Assembly (NCBI GenBank): GCA_028692955.1
Contig: JAQUWH010000001.1
Location: 1-64,000, forward strand
DNA: 64,000 nucleotides
Source: Clostridia bacterium
GTDB lineage: Bacteria > Bacillota > Clostridia > TANB77 > CAG-465
Direction of reading: 5' to 3'
Positions within the stretch are counted from its first letter, which is position 1. Each line of letters begins with the position of its first letter. The notes below the pieces were generated by a model that searched no databases, had not been told where the DNA came from, and worked only from the letters and a program-made list of their open reading frames with translations. Made by a program: the position numbers and the translations under genes. Positions 19,960 through 30,090 of the stretch are shown here, piece by piece.

Positions 19960-21369
19960 CTAATCCTCTATAGATAAGGATTTCTTTATTTCCTCTATCA
20001 AATCTTTTGTTTCAGGATTACTTCCATATTCGCTTGTTATTTTAGAATAAGCATGTAATACTGTTGAGTGATCCCTACCCCCAAAATCTTTACCAATACT
20101 TGGAAAAGACATATTTGCTAATTCTCTACATAAATACATCGCTATTTGTCTTGGAAATGCTACACTATTAGAGCGCTTAGTGCTAGTCATATCTTGTACT
20201 TTTATATTAAAGAATTTACATACTACTTGCATAATTAATTTACTTGTAATTACTTTTGTATTTTTTACTAATATAGATTCTATGGTATTTTCTACAACAG
20301 CGTCTGTTAAAGGATTATTAGTAAATGATGTATAAGCAACTAATTTATTAAAAACACCTTCTAATTCTCTAATATTTGATTTTACTCTTGTTGCTATTTT
20401 AACAAGGATTTCATCATCAATTACGTACCTTTCTTTCTCTGCTTTTTTTCTAAGTATAGCAAGACGCGTTTCATAATCTGGTGTTTGAATGTCAACAGAA
20501 AGTCCCATTTCAAATCTAGTTTTTAATCTATCTTCTAATAAAGGAATCTCTTTTGGTGGCTTTTCAGATGTTAAAACAATTTGTTTTCCACTTTCCCATA
20601 AAGTGTTAAAAGTATGGAAAAATTCTTCTTGACACTTCTCTTTTCCAGCTAAAAATTGTATATCATCTATTAGTAATAAATCAATATTTCTATATTTTTT
20701 TCTGAATGATTCATTTTTGTCTGACATGATAGCAGATACTAATTCATTTGCAAAAACTTCACCAGTACAATAAATAATTTTTGAATTTTTATTTGCTGCA
20801 CACATTGCATTTCCTATTGCTTGCATTAGATGCGTTTTTCCAAGCCCAACTCCCCCATATATAAATAATGGATTGTATTTTTTACCGGGATTTTCTGATA
20901 CTGCCACTGCTGCTGCATTTGCAAATCTGTTATTAGAACCTATAATAAAGTTTCCAAATGTGTATTTTGGATTTAAACCTTGTCTATCTTTTGTATTCTG
21001 TTCTGTAGAACTTGTAGTATTTTCTTGTACTTCTTCTACTCTTTCTTCATTTGTGGTTTTTACTAATTCTTTATTTGGTATGATAGTCTCTTTTATTTCA
21101 TTATTTATTTCAGGAATAATTTCTTTTGATTCGAATATAATGTCATAAGATTTATTTGTTAAGATTGTAAGAGTGTTCTCTATCAAATCAAGAAATCTCT
21201 TTTTGCAAATATCAATGTGATAACTAGAAGGTAAAATAAAGCAAAGAGTACTTTCATCAACAAGTCTTGGAGATATAACTTCTACGTATGTTTTATAAGC
21301 TACTTGAGACATCTCATTTTTAAGTAATTCCAAGGCTTCAGACCAAATTTGAGTAAAACTTTTTTCCAT
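19960..21369 (-). CDS. dnaA: chromosomal replication initiator DnaA
   Basis: 469 residues. Domain I (IWSEALELLKNEMSQVAYKTY) is followed by a Thr/Glu-rich linker (about 90-130), an AAA+ domain with Walker A GGVGLGKT (172-179) and Walker B LLLIDDIQFLAGKE, and domain IV with GGRDHSTVLHAYSKI, the DnaA-box-binding signature. A good GAAAGGTGG site precedes the ATG. DnaA boxes upstream (21405-21491) suggest autoregulation. Confidence 0.98.
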   Translation of the reverse strand: MEKSFTQIWSEALELLKNEMSQVAYKTYVEVISPRLVDESTLCFILPSSYHIDICKKRFLDLIENTLTILTNKSYDIIFESKEIIPEINNEIKETIIPNKELVKTTNEERVEEVQENTTSSTEQNTKDRQGLNPKYTFGNFIIGSNNRFANAAAVAVSENPGKKYNPLFIYGGVGLGKTHLMQAIGNAMCAANKNSKIIYCTGEVFANELVSAIMSDKNESFRKKYRNIDLLLIDDIQFLAGKEKCQEEFFHTFNTLWESGKQIVLTSEKPPKEIPLLEDRLKTRFEMGLSVDIQTPDYETRLAILRKKAEKERYVIDDEILVKIATRVKSNIRELEGVFNKLVAYTSFTNNPLTDAVVENTIESILVKNTKVITSKLIMQVVCKFFNIKVQDMTSTKRSNSVAFPRQIAMYLCRELANMSFPSIGKDFGGRDHSTVLHAYSKITSEYGSNPETKDLIEEIKKSLSIED

Positions 21370-21438
21370 AAAACCACCTTTCTAAAAACACATGTTTTTT
21401 TTAGTTTTCCACAGAGTTATCAACAGTTGTTGATAACT

Positions 21439-21447
21439 TTTCGACAA
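21439..21447 (-). promoter_or_regulatory. Spo0A-like box next to DnaA boxes
   Basis: Reads TTGTCGAAA on the minus strand; as ATTGTCGAA it matches the Spo0A box TTTGTCGAA in eight of nine bases. It lies one base from the inverted DnaA boxes. In Bacillus Spo0A binds the origin and represses initiation at sporulation. Confidence 0.45.
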
Positions 21448-21533
21448 TTTCAGATAATTTAATAAATAAATTTACATAACTATTGTGGATTGATGTGAAA
21501 CATGTGAAAATTAATAGTTTTTTTTGTAGCACT

Positions 21534-21562
21534 AATATATCATGAAATACACAAAAATACAA
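21534..21562 (-). promoter_or_regulatory. candidate dnaA promoter
   Basis: TTGTAT (21557-21562) and TATATT (21534-21539) with 17 bases between them on the minus strand, leaving a leader of about 160 bases that contains DnaA boxes. Confidence 0.5.
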
Positions 21563-21831
21563 TACTTTTGAAGTTTTTTAAATAAAAAAAATAAATAGAT
21601 GTAAACGGAACAAAAAAATAAGATACCTGTGGATAAGTATTCATAATTTGTATAAAAAGAAAGAAATTATCATGATATTAACACAAAATAAACACATACT
21701 TTACAATAAAATTAAAAATAAAAAAATAAGCATATATAACAAATATGTAAATATTTTAATGTTATATTATTATAAATTTGAGTTATTATATTTAATGTAA
21801 TAACTTTTTTTATATTCTTTTTAAAAAAAAA

Positions 21832-21860
21832 TTGACAAAACGGAAAAAATGTTATATAAT
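21832..21860 (+). promoter_or_regulatory. consensus promoter of the rpmH operon
   Basis: TTGACA (21832-21837) and TATAAT (21855-21860) with 17 bases between them, about 100 bases before rpmH. Confidence 0.8.
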
Positions 21861-21960
21861 AAATTCACTTGATTAAAAAGATAAAAGTGTATTTTTAATA
21901 ACATAATTATTTTTAATAGATAAAGGTGAATCATATTTATTACATTTGGGAGGTGTAACA

Positions 21961-22095
21961 ATGAAGAGAACTTATCAACCAAAAAAATTACATAGACAAA
22001 AAGTTCATGGATTTATGAAAAGAATGAAAACTGTTGCTGGAAGAGCTGTTTTAAAAAGCAGAAGAGCAAAAGGAAGAAAAGTATTAAGTGCTTAA
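21961..22095 (+). CDS. rpmH: 50S ribosomal protein L34
   Basis: 44 residues, standard. [18 protein letters not shown] and [10 protein letters not shown] are the L34 signature. L34 is a small basic 50S protein. GGGAGGTG lies before the ATG. It is the first gene of the rpmH-rnpA-yidD-yidC-jag run on the plus-strand side of the origin; a hairpin separates it from rnpA. Confidence 0.97.
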   Translation: MKRTYQPKKLHRQKVHGFMKRMKTVAGRAVLKSRRAKGRKVLSA

Positions 22096-22107
22096 GTCTA
22101 CTATAAG

Positions 22108-22137
22108 AAGTGGGTATGTTTTTCATACTCACTTTTT
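22108..22137 (+). terminator. partial terminator between rpmH and rnpA
   Basis: An 11-base stem (22108-22118 and 22124-22134) and a short T tail. Its place within the operon suggests it lowers transcription into rnpA relative to the very highly expressed L34. Confidence 0.65.
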
Positions 22138-22157
22138 ATAATAAAGAGGAGTAAAAT

Positions 22158-22508
22158 ATGAAATTTACTTTAATTATTAAAAAAAATAAGACATTTAAAT
22201 ATATCTTAAGAAATGCTAAATATAAGACTTCTAAAACCATTGCAGTTCATTCTTGTCCTACAAGAAATAATGAAAATGTTATTTTTTTTGCAGTATGTGT
22301 CTCTAAAAAAAATGGCAATAGTGTAGAGCGTAATAAATTAAAAAGATGGGTAAGAGAAGCATATAAATTAGAAGAGTCAAAATTAAAAAAAGGCTATAAC
22401 ATATTAGTAATATATAAAAAAACAACTAATGTAGCTAATACTAATTTTAATTCTATTCATGAAGATATCATAAAATGTTTTAAGGAACTTGGATTATATG
22501 AAAATTAA
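22158..22508 (+). CDS. rnpA: ribonuclease P protein component
   Basis: 116 residues, standard. Binds the RNase P RNA, which matures the 5' ends of tRNAs. The RNR motif region reads [19 protein letters not shown], and [11 protein letters not shown] is the usual central strand. AGAGGAG precedes the ATG. The end overlaps yidD by 11 bases. Confidence 0.95.
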   Translation: MKFTLIIKKNKTFKYILRNAKYKTSKTIAVHSCPTRNNENVIFFAVCVSKKNGNSVERNKLKRWVREAYKLEESKLKKGYNILVIYKKTTNVANTNFNSIHEDIIKCFKELGLYEN

Positions 22509-22746
22509 AGAATTTTTTTTGTTATTAGTTAGAATTCCAAGAAACGTTGAAATATTACTCATAAAAGGATATCAAAAGTTTATTTCACCATCTCTTGGTC
22601 ATAGGTGTATTTATTATCCTACTTGTTCAGAATATACCAAGCAAGCAGTTGACAGGTATGGTATAATAAAAGGAAATTTGCTTGGCGCGAAACGAATCTT
22701 AAAATGCAATCCGTTTTCAAGCGGCGGTGTTGATAAATTAAAATAA
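22498..22746 (+). CDS. yidD: membrane protein insertion efficiency factor YidD
   Basis: 82 residues, typical. The conserved core is [20 protein letters not shown] followed by [12 protein letters not shown], then [18 protein letters not shown], with three conserved Cys. It is thought to help insertion of inner membrane proteins through the YidC route. I chose the ATG at 22498, inside the end of rnpA, with AAGGA upstream. Confidence 0.92.
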   Translation: MKIKEFFLLLVRIPRNVEILLIKGYQKFISPSLGHRCIYYPTCSEYTKQAVDRYGIIKGNLLGAKRILKCNPFSSGGVDKLK

Positions 22747-22759
22747 AAGGAGAGTTTAA

Positions 22760-23599
22760 ATGATTGAAGCAATAGCTAGTTTTTTAGGTATGATTATTCG
22801 ATTTATTTATAGTTTAGTGGGTAATAATTATTTTATATCCATTTTGTTATTTACATTACTAACAAAAATAATTTTATTTCCATTATACTGGATACAAATT
22901 AAATCTACTGAGAAGATGAATAGAATAGGACCTTTAGACAAAAAGATAAGAGAAAAATATAAAAATGATAAACAAAAACAAGCAGAGGAATTAACAAAAT
23001 TATATAGTGAGAACAAGATTAATCCACTGGGTGGATGTTTACCATTACTGATACAATTACCACTGATACTTGCTATGTTTATGATTGTTAAGCAACCATT
23101 AACTTATGTTGCTAGAACGCCACAAGAAGATATTAAAACATATACGCAAGAATATTTACAAAAAGAAGAAGTATCGAATAATGAAATGAAAGAATACGAA
23201 ATTCCAATTGCAAAAGAAAAAAAAATAATGAATATGCAAGTATTCAAAGGTTTTAATTTAGGTGATGTTCCATCTAATGTGTTTAGTAAGGATGAAGCAA
23301 AAAAATCAAGCCCATTATCACTTGCAATTCCAATACTTACTATTGTATTTTCTATCTTATCCAATAAGATGATGATGAAGAGTTCTACCATGACTGACGA
23401 ACAAAAACAAATGCAAAAATCTATGAATATTATGATGCCATTATTATCTGCATCTATTTCATATACGATGCCACTTGCTTTAGGTATATACTGGTTATTT
23501 GGTAATATACTACAAATATTCCAACAACTTCTTACCAATTGGATTATTAAAAAAGATAAAGAAAAATTAGCGTTAGATGAAGGAGGAGCCATAAAATGA
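22760..23599 (+). CDS. yidC: membrane protein insertase YidC/OxaA
   Basis: 279 residues. Inserts membrane proteins alone or with Sec. A first helix (NNYFISILLFTLLTKIILFP), the cytoplasmic loop KMNRIGPLDKKIREKYKND, then LGGCLPLLIQLPLILAMF and two further C-terminal helices fit the family. There is no lipoprotein signal with Cys, unlike Bacillus SpoIIIJ. The stop overlaps the ATG of jag (ATGA). Confidence 0.93.
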   Translation: MIEAIASFLGMIIRFIYSLVGNNYFISILLFTLLTKIILFPLYWIQIKSTEKMNRIGPLDKKIREKYKNDKQKQAEELTKLYSENKINPLGGCLPLLIQLPLILAMFMIVKQPLTYVARTPQEDIKTYTQEYLQKEEVSNNEMKEYEIPIAKEKKIMNMQVFKGFNLGDVPSNVFSKDEAKKSSPLSLAIPILTIVFSILSNKMMMKSSTMTDEQKQMQKSMNIMMPLLSASISYTMPLALGIYWLFGNILQIFQQLLTNWIIKKDKEKLALDEGGAIK

Positions 23600-24252
23600 G
23601 AAAAATGACAGAACAAATAGGAAAAACAACAGAAGAAGCCATTAGAAAAGGATTAGAAGAGTTAAAAGTTTCTAGAGATGATGTTAAAATTGAAATTTTG
23701 GAAGAGCCAACTTCTGGTGGTGTACTTGGCATCTTATCAGCAAAAATGGCAAAAGTAAGATTAACTGTAGATAAGAAAATGAGTGATAATCAATTTGAAA
23801 GAACAGAAAAGAAAGTAAATGAATTACTTTCAAAAATATTTAATATTACAGGTGATAACGAAATTAAATATACTATTGATAAAAAAGAAAATCAAGTAGT
23901 AATCAATATTACTGGTGATAAAGTGGGTCATTTAATCGGCTATAAGGGAAAAACAATAGAAAGCTTTCAATCATTAATTAATTCTATGCTTCAAAAAGAG
24001 GATGAAGAATATGCGAAAGTGTTTGTTGAAATTAATGATTACAAAAAACAAAAAGAAGAAAAACTAAAAAGATTAGCTGATAAAATGGCAAATAATGTTA
24101 TCAAATTTAGAAAGCCAATCAGACTTGAACCAATGTCTGCTTATGAAAGATTAATTATTCATACAGAGCTTGCAAATAGAGACGATGTTGAAACAGAAAG
24201 TATTGGAGAAGAACCAAGAAGAAGAGTCGTTATTAAAAAGAAATATAATTAA
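23596..24252 (+). CDS. jag: RNA-binding protein Jag/KhpB
   Basis: 218 residues. Three domains in order: Jag_N (EQIGKTTEEAIRKGLEELKV), a KH domain with GHLIGYKGKTIESFQ, and a C-terminal R3H domain with RPIRLEPMSAYERLIIH-type sequence. It binds RNA together with KhpA and affects cell elongation. The ATG at 23596 lies nine bases after GGAGG inside the end of yidC. A terminator follows. Confidence 0.93.
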   Translation: MRKMTEQIGKTTEEAIRKGLEELKVSRDDVKIEILEEPTSGGVLGILSAKMAKVRLTVDKKMSDNQFERTEKKVNELLSKIFNITGDNEIKYTIDKKENQVVINITGDKVGHLIGYKGKTIESFQSLINSMLQKEDEEYAKVFVEINDYKKQKEEKLKRLADKMANNVIKFRKPIRLEPMSAYERLIIHTELANRDDVETESIGEEPRRRVVIKKKYN

Positions 24253-24260
24253 AAATAGTG

Positions 24261-24287
24261 AAAGTCAGCATAACATGCTGGCTTTTA
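24261..24287 (+). terminator. terminator between jag and mnmE
   Basis: An 11-base stem (24261-24271 and 24275-24285, one G-T pair) with a three-base loop and short T run. Confidence 0.65.
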
Positions 24288-24308
24288 TACAGAAAAGGAG
24301 AAATAGTT

Positions 24309-25685
24309 ATGTCAACAGATACGATAGCTGCTATTGGAACCGCATTATCAAATAGCGGAATTAGCATTATTCGAATCAGCGGAAGAGATAGTTTAGCGCT
24401 CATCGATAAGATATTTAAAAGTAATCAAAGTTTGGAACCAAATAAAATCATATTTGGTAAAATTGTAAAGAATGAAAAAAAATTAGATAATGTATTGGTT
24501 TCATACTTTAAATCTCCTAAATCGTATACAGGTGAAGATGTTTGTGAAATTAATTGTCATGGTGGAAATGAAATCACACGTGAAATATTAGAATTAGTGC
24601 TAGAAAATGGTGCAAGAATTGCAACACCAGGAGAATTTTCAAAAAGAGCTTTTATTAATGGTAAGATGGATTTAACACAATCTGAGGCTGTCATTAATCT
24701 TATTAATGCAAAGACAAGAATAGAAAGTAGAATTGCTTCCAAACAATTAGATGGTAATTTATATAGTAAAATCAAAGAATTAAGGGAAGAATTGGTTGAA
24801 TTACTAGCTCATATTGAGGTAAGTATCGATTATCCAGAATATGATTATGAAGAAGTAGAACCTATTAAAGTCAAAGAATTACTTTATAAAAAAATTGAGG
24901 AGATTCAAAAGATAATAGATACGTATGAACAAGGAAGAATAATTAAAAATGGAGTAAATGTTGCTATTCTTGGCAGGCCTAACGTAGGAAAATCTTCTTT
25001 ACTCAATAAATTAGCAGAGTATGAGAAAGCTATTGTTACGGATATCCCTGGCACAACAAGAGATATTGTAGAAGAAAGTATTAATATAGGGGATATCATT
25101 TTAAATGTTTTTGATACAGCAGGAATCAGAGAAACAGAAGATATTGTAGAAAAAATAGGAGTTGAAAAAACATTAAAAAAACTAGATGAAGTAGATCTTG
25201 TTATTTATATATTGAATGCGGAAGAAAAAGTAGAATTGAAAGATTTTGAACTGATTGCTAAAATCAAAAATAAAGGCATTAAATTAATAGTGGTGATAAA
25301 TAAGATGGATAGAGTAGAAAAATCAATTTTTGACACCTTTATGCTTCAACTAAAAGAAAATAATATTGAAACTATATTACCAATGTCATTAATTAATGAT
25401 GATGGTATCGAGGAATTAAAAAATGAAATCGTTACTTTATTTCATACAAATGACTTTGATTATGAACATGAATTGATGATAACAAATGTAAGACATAAAG
25501 ATTTGTTAAAAAAAGCAATTCATTTTTTAAAAAATGCTAGTAAATCAATCAATAGTATAGAATCTATTGACATAATATCTATTCACGTGAAAAATGCTAC
25601 TAGATTTTTAGGAGAAATCATAGGAGAAGATGTCTCTGTTGACGTAGTGAATAAGATATTTGAAAAATTTTGTTTAGGAAAGTAA
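24309..25685 (+). CDS. mnmE: tRNA modification GTPase MnmE
   Basis: 458 residues. With MnmG it makes cmnm5U34 in tRNAs. N-terminal domain [21 protein letters not shown], helical domain, G domain with [26 protein letters not shown] and [10 protein letters not shown], and the C-terminal CLGK motif. I chose the ATG at 24309 with AAGGAG eight bases upstream rather than the in-frame ATG 17 codons earlier, which falls in the terminator region. It lies 10 bases before mnmG. Confidence 0.96.
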   Translation: MSTDTIAAIGTALSNSGISIIRISGRDSLALIDKIFKSNQSLEPNKIIFGKIVKNEKKLDNVLVSYFKSPKSYTGEDVCEINCHGGNEITREILELVLENGARIATPGEFSKRAFINGKMDLTQSEAVINLINAKTRIESRIASKQLDGNLYSKIKELREELVELLAHIEVSIDYPEYDYEEVEPIKVKELLYKKIEEIQKIIDTYEQGRIIKNGVNVAILGRPNVGKSSLLNKLAEYEKAIVTDIPGTTRDIVEESINIGDIILNVFDTAGIRETEDIVEKIGVEKTLKKLDEVDLVIYILNAEEKVELKDFELIAKIKNKGIKLIVVINKMDRVEKSIFDTFMLQLKENNIETILPMSLINDDGIEELKNEIVTLFHTNDFDYEHELMITNVRHKDLLKKAIHFLKNASKSINSIESIDIISIHVKNATRFLGEIIGEDVSVDVVNKIFEKFCLGK

Positions 25686-25695
25686 GGGAAACAAT

Positions 25696-27585
25696 ATGGA
25701 AAATAATGAATACTGTTTAGGAGAATATGATGTAATAGTAATAGGTGCTGGTCATGCGGGATGTGAGGCGGCGCTTGCTAGTGCACGCCTTGGAAAAAAG
25801 ACGGCTTCTTTTGTTATTAATTTAGATACCCTTGCAAATATGCCTTGTAATCCAAGCATTGGAGGAACATCGAAAGGACATCTTGTAAGAGAGATAGATG
25901 CTTTAGGTGGCGAAATGGCAAAGAATGCAGATAAAACCTTTATTCAATCAAAGATGCTAAATTTATCAAAAGGCCCAGCTGTTCATTCTTTAAGAGTACA
26001 ATCTGATAGAAAAATGTATCATATCGCAATGAAAGAAGTGATGGAAAATCAAGCAAATTTAGATATATATCAAGCCGAAATAGTAAAAATACTAGTAGAA
26101 AATAACAAGGTAATAGGAGTAAAAACAAAAATAGGTGCTACTTTCTATGCAAAAGCAATTATTGTGGCAACAGGTACTTATTTAAAGGGTAAGGTGATTA
26201 TAGGAGAAGTTTCTTATGAAAGTGGTCCTGATGGTGTATTTCCAGCTAATGATTTGTCACAAAGTTTACTAGACATTGGAGTAGAGCTTAGACGTTTTAA
26301 GACTGGTACACCCGCTAGAATTAATAGTAATGCAATGGATTTATCAAAAACAGAGGAACAAAAAGGAGATGAAAAAATCATTCCTTTCTCTTTTGAAAAT
26401 GAGAATAACGAAGAAATTAAAAATAGAAAACAAGTTTCTTGTTATCTTACGTATACTACGGAAAAAACACATCAGATTATTAAAGATAATCTGCATCGAT
26501 CACCTATTTATAGTGGTAGAATACATGGTATAGGCCCTAGATATTGCCCATCTATCGAAGATAAAGTAGTGCGCTTTAGTGATAAACCAAGGCATCAATT
26601 ATTTATTGAACCTCTTGGTGAGAAGACATCTGAAATGTATATACAAGGAATGTCTTCCTCAATGCCTGAAGAGATACAAATTCAAATGTATAGAAGCGTT
26701 CCTGGTTTAGAAAATGCAACAATGATGAGACCAGCCTATGCGATAGAATATGATTGTATCGATTCTACCAACCTAGCATTAAGCCTAGAGTATAAGGGAA
26801 TAGAAGGTTTATTCTTTGCTGGACAAATTAATGGTAGTTCTGGTTATGAAGAAGCAGCTGCACAAGGCTTAATGGCTGGTATTAATGCAGTTAGAAAAAT
26901 TGATAATAAAGAACCTGTTATATTAGATAGGTCAGAAGCATATATTGGTGTATTAATTGATGATTTAATAACAAAAGGAACTAACGAACCATATAGAATG
27001 ATGACTTCAAGGTCAGAATATAGGTTAATGTTGAGACAAGATAATGCCGATTTACGTTTAACCGATTTAGGACATGAGATTGGATTAGTCAGTGATGTAA
27101 GATATGAAAAATTTCTACATAAAAAGTTAGATATTGAAAATGAAATCAATAGGTTAATCACTACAGTAGTAAAGCCTACAGAGGAAGTAAATGCAATATT
27201 AAAAGAAATTGGTGCCTCAGAAATTACAACTGGCGTTAAATTATCTGATTTGTTAAAAAGAAGTGAATTAAACTATGATAACTTAACGAAGCTAGATTCA
27301 AATAGACCATTTTTAGCTGATTCTGTTTATGAGGAAGCACAAATTGCAGTAAAATATGAAGGATATATAAAAATGCAATTAGAGCAAATAGAGGATTTCA
27401 AAAAACTAGAGAATAAGAAATTAAAAGCAGAAATAGATTATGAACAAATTAAGGGTTTAAGCTTGGAAGCAAGACAAAAATTAAACAAACAAAAACCCTT
27501 ATCTGTAGGACAAGCATCAAGAATATCTGGCGTTTCTCCAGCAGACATCTCTGTTTTATTGATTTATTTAAGTCAAGGCATGTAA
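25696..27585 (+). CDS. mnmG: tRNA uridine-5-carboxymethylaminomethyl modification enzyme MnmG
   Basis: 629 residues, standard. FAD-binding partner of MnmE. The FAD motif [19 protein letters not shown] is at the N-terminus, [20 protein letters not shown] and RPAYAIEYD follow, and the C-terminal helical domain ends in [20 protein letters not shown] precedes the ATG. It sits between mnmE and rsmG in the common order. Confidence 0.97.
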   Translation: MENNEYCLGEYDVIVIGAGHAGCEAALASARLGKKTASFVINLDTLANMPCNPSIGGTSKGHLVREIDALGGEMAKNADKTFIQSKMLNLSKGPAVHSLRVQSDRKMYHIAMKEVMENQANLDIYQAEIVKILVENNKVIGVKTKIGATFYAKAIIVATGTYLKGKVIIGEVSYESGPDGVFPANDLSQSLLDIGVELRRFKTGTPARINSNAMDLSKTEEQKGDEKIIPFSFENENNEEIKNRKQVSCYLTYTTEKTHQIIKDNLHRSPIYSGRIHGIGPRYCPSIEDKVVRFSDKPRHQLFIEPLGEKTSEMYIQGMSSSMPEEIQIQMYRSVPGLENATMMRPAYAIEYDCIDSTNLALSLEYKGIEGLFFAGQINGSSGYEEAAAQGLMAGINAVRKIDNKEPVILDRSEAYIGVLIDDLITKGTNEPYRMMTSRSEYRLMLRQDNADLRLTDLGHEIGLVSDVRYEKFLHKKLDIENEINRLITTVVKPTEEVNAILKEIGASEITTGVKLSDLLKRSELNYDNLTKLDSNRPFLADSVYEEAQIAVKYEGYIKMQLEQIEDFKKLENKKLKAEIDYEQIKGLSLEARQKLNKQKPLSVGQASRISGVSPADISVLLIYLSQGM

Positions 27586-27599
27586 AAAGGAGTTTTCAT

Positions 27600-28334
27600 A
27601 TGAAAAATGAATTTAAAGACGTTTTAAGAGAAGAAGCAAGTAAAATAGACATTAATCTTACGGAAGAAATGTTGATAAAATTTGAAATATATAAAGAATT
27701 GTTAGTAGAATGGAATAAGAAAATGAATCTAACTGCTATAACCGAAGATTATGAAGTAATTATGAAGCATTTTGTTGATTGTTTAGAAATAGTAAAGTAT
27801 ATTCATGAAGGACAAAACATTGTAGATGTGGGAACGGGAGCTGGTTTCCCTGGTATTGTGATTTCAATTTATTTTAATTCAAGAATTAAAATGACATTAC
27901 TAGATGCTCAAAATAAAAGATTATTATTTTTAGAAGAAGTGATAAAACAATTAAAATTACAAAATATAGAAATAGTACAGGGAAGAGCAGAAGAATTAGC
28001 TCATAAAGACGAATATAGACAACAATATGATATTGTTGTATCAAGGGCTGTAGCTAATTTAAGTACATTACTAGAGTTTGATAGTGCATATATTAAAGTG
28101 GGCGGAAAGTGCTTATTTTTAAAAGGTGAGAATGTTAATATAGAAATTAAAGAAGCAAAAAAAGCTTTTGATATTCTACACTGTGAGTTAGATAATCAGT
28201 ATACTTATACTTACAATATAAAAGGGGAAAGTTATGATAGGAGAGTGCTAAGCATAAAGAAAATAGCGAATACTCCACCAAATTATCCAAGAAATAATGG
28301 ACAAATAAAGAAAAATCCGCTAAATCAAAATTAA
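27600..28334 (+). CDS. rsmG: 16S rRNA (guanine527-N7)-methyltransferase RsmG
   Basis: 244 residues. SAM-dependent methyltransferase for m7G527. The SAM loop reads NIVDVGTGAGFPGIV, preceded by WNKKMNLTAITE, and followed by SRAVANLSTLLE, the family substrate motif. AAGGAG precedes the ATG at 27600. A strong terminator follows, so it ends the mnmE-mnmG-rsmG unit. Confidence 0.95.
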   Translation: MKNEFKDVLREEASKIDINLTEEMLIKFEIYKELLVEWNKKMNLTAITEDYEVIMKHFVDCLEIVKYIHEGQNIVDVGTGAGFPGIVISIYFNSRIKMTLLDAQNKRLLFLEEVIKQLKLQNIEIVQGRAEELAHKDEYRQQYDIVVSRAVANLSTLLEFDSAYIKVGGKCLFLKGENVNIEIKEAKKAFDILHCELDNQYTYTYNIKGESYDRRVLSIKKIANTPPNYPRNNGQIKKNPLNQN

Positions 28335-28341
28335 AAATAGA

Positions 28342-28379
28342 AGAAAAATACTAAATTTGTATTTTTCTCTTTTTTTTTG
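28342..28379 (+). terminator. terminator after rsmG
   Basis: A perfect ten-base stem (28342-28351 and 28359-28368) followed by a T run to 28379. Confidence 0.85.
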
Positions 28380-28416
28380 TATCAAAATAGTATATAATGT
28401 AGATCGAGGTGACAAT

Positions 28417-29187
28417 ATGGCAAAAGTAATATCAATTGCTAATCAAAAAGGCGGTGTGGGAAAGACTACAACTGCTGTTAATTTGAGTACGTGTATCGCA
28501 CAAAAAGGAAAAAAAGTATTATTGGTAGACATTGATCCACAAGGCAATGCTACGAGCGGACTAGGAATCGAGGCTCATGAACATAAATCTATCTATAATG
28601 TTATTGTAGATGAGACAGATATGAAAGAAACAATACAAGCAACGATGGTAAAAAAATTGGATGTATGTCCTGCTAACATTGATTTAGCAGGAGCTGAAGT
28701 TGAGCTTGTGTCAATGGTTTCCAGAGAGACAAGATTAAAAAATGCAATAGAGTCTATCAAAGATAATTACGACTATATCTTTATAGATTGCCCGCCTTCT
28801 TTAGGTCTTATTACACTAAATGCATTTACTGCATCAGATAGTGTACTAGTACCAATACAGTGTGAATACTATGCCTTAGAAGGACTTGGACAACTTATCA
28901 ATACTATAAAACTTGTACAAAAGCATTTAAATAAGGCTTTAGAAGTTGAAGGTGTTGTTTTAACGATGTATGACTCTAGAACAAATTTATCCTTGCAGGT
29001 AGCAAATGAAGTAGAAAAATATTTCGGAAATAAAGTATTCCAGACAATCATACCAAGAAATATTCGTTTAAGCGAAGCTCCTAGTCATGGACTTCCTATC
29101 ACTTTATATGATAATGATTCTAAAGGCGCAGAAACATATAAAAAACTAGCAAAAGAACTATTAAAATCTAATGAGAAAGGAGCATAA
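28417..29187 (+). CDS. soj: chromosome partitioning ATPase ParA/Soj
   Basis: 256 residues. Deviant Walker ATPase KGGVGKTTTAVNLS (from about residue 11), LLVDIDPQGNATSGLG (Walker A') and YIFIDCPPSLGLIT (Walker B). It regulates DnaA and segregates origins with Spo0J. I chose the ATG at 28417 because GAGGTGA precedes it and the family begins AKVISIANQKGG; an upstream in-frame ATG lies in the terminator. It lies two bases before spo0J. Confidence 0.95.
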   Translation: MAKVISIANQKGGVGKTTTAVNLSTCIAQKGKKVLLVDIDPQGNATSGLGIEAHEHKSIYNVIVDETDMKETIQATMVKKLDVCPANIDLAGAEVELVSMVSRETRLKNAIESIKDNYDYIFIDCPPSLGLITLNAFTASDSVLVPIQCEYYALEGLGQLINTIKLVQKHLNKALEVEGVVLTMYDSRTNLSLQVANEVEKYFGNKVFQTIIPRNIRLSEAPSHGLPITLYDNDSKGAETYKKLAKELLKSNEKGA

Positions 29188-29189
29188 TC

Positions 29190-30083
29190 ATGCAAAAAGA
29201 AAAAAAAGGTCTAGGAAGAGGTCTTAATATATTTTTTGGTGAAGATACAGAAATGGTAGAAGAAGTCGCAAGACCAAGAAAAAGTAAAACTCACAAAGAA
29301 CTAGAAAAAGTAGTTGAGTTAAATATCACTGAAATAGAACCAATGTTAAATCAACCTAGAAAGATATTTGACAAAGAAAAATTACAAGAACTTACTAATT
29401 CTATTAAAGAAAACGGTGTTATACAACCAATATTAGTTGTTAAAGATGAAAATGGCTATACTATTGTAGCAGGTGAAAGACGTTGGCGTGCGGCTAAAAA
29501 TGCGGGATTAAAAGAAATTCCAGCTATTATCAAGGATTATACAGATGTAAAGAAAAAGCAAGTTGCGTTAATAGAAAACATCCAAAGAGAAGACTTAAAT
29601 GTGATTGAAATTGCAAATGCACTTAAAGAGTTAATGGAAATAGAGGGCTATTCGCAAAACGAAGTTGCAAAAGTAACAGGAAAGAGTGTACCTGCCGTAT
29701 CAAATATTATGAGACTGCTTAAATTACCTGGAAAAATACTAGATTATATTTTACAAGGAAAACTTGTAGAAGGGCAAGCTAGAGCCTTACTTGCGGTGAA
29801 TGATGAAAAGAAACAAATAGAAATAGCTGAAAAAATAATAGAAAAAAGATTAACTGTAAGAGAGGTTGAAAAATTAATCTATGGTGCAGAAGAATATGAA
29901 AGAAAACAGGATAAAAAACAGCCTAAAACCGTGTATTATCAAAAGCTTGAAGAAAAGCTGAAAAATTACTTTGGATATAAGGTAAAAATAGATTCTAATA
30001 AAAAACATCAAAAATTAGTGATCGAATATAATGACGATGATGGTCTTGAAAGCCTTCTTTCAAAACTAAATATTAAGATGTAG
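29190..30083 (+). CDS. spo0J: chromosome partitioning protein ParB/Spo0J
   Basis: 297 residues. The N-terminal GLGRGLNIFFGE box, the CTP-binding domain with AGERRWRAAKNAGL and the ENIQREDLN segment, and a helix-turn-helix (NEVAKVTGKSVPAVSNIMRL) for parS binding. GAAAGGAGC precedes the ATG. It forms an operon with soj. A clear perfect parS was not found; see the parS-like site in findings. Confidence 0.95.
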   Translation: MQKEKKGLGRGLNIFFGEDTEMVEEVARPRKSKTHKELEKVVELNITEIEPMLNQPRKIFDKEKLQELTNSIKENGVIQPILVVKDENGYTIVAGERRWRAAKNAGLKEIPAIIKDYTDVKKKQVALIENIQREDLNVIEIANALKELMEIEGYSQNEVAKVTGKSVPAVSNIMRLLKLPGKILDYILQGKLVEGQARALLAVNDEKKQIEIAEKIIEKRLTVREVEKLIYGAEEYERKQDKKQPKTVYYQKLEEKLKNYFGYKVKIDSNKKHQKLVIEYNDDDGLESLLSKLNIKM

Positions 30084-30090
30084 GTGTTGA

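Larger units (their letters stand above)
21405..21636. other. DnaA-box cluster upstream of dnaA (second origin part)
   Basis: Boxes at 21405-21413 (TTTTCCACA), a head-to-head pair in a perfect 10-base inverted repeat (21416-21425 and 21428-21437, TTATCAACA type), 21483-21491 (weak) and a perfect TGTGGATAA at 21628-21636. Clusters on both sides of dnaA form a bipartite origin as in Bacillus. The 21370-21960 stretch has no gene; 21640-21830 is A/T-rich without further recognisable sites. Confidence 0.7.

Noticed and set aside
23104-23616. 170-codon minus-strand frame opposite yidC
   Set aside because: Antisense shadow, no start signal.
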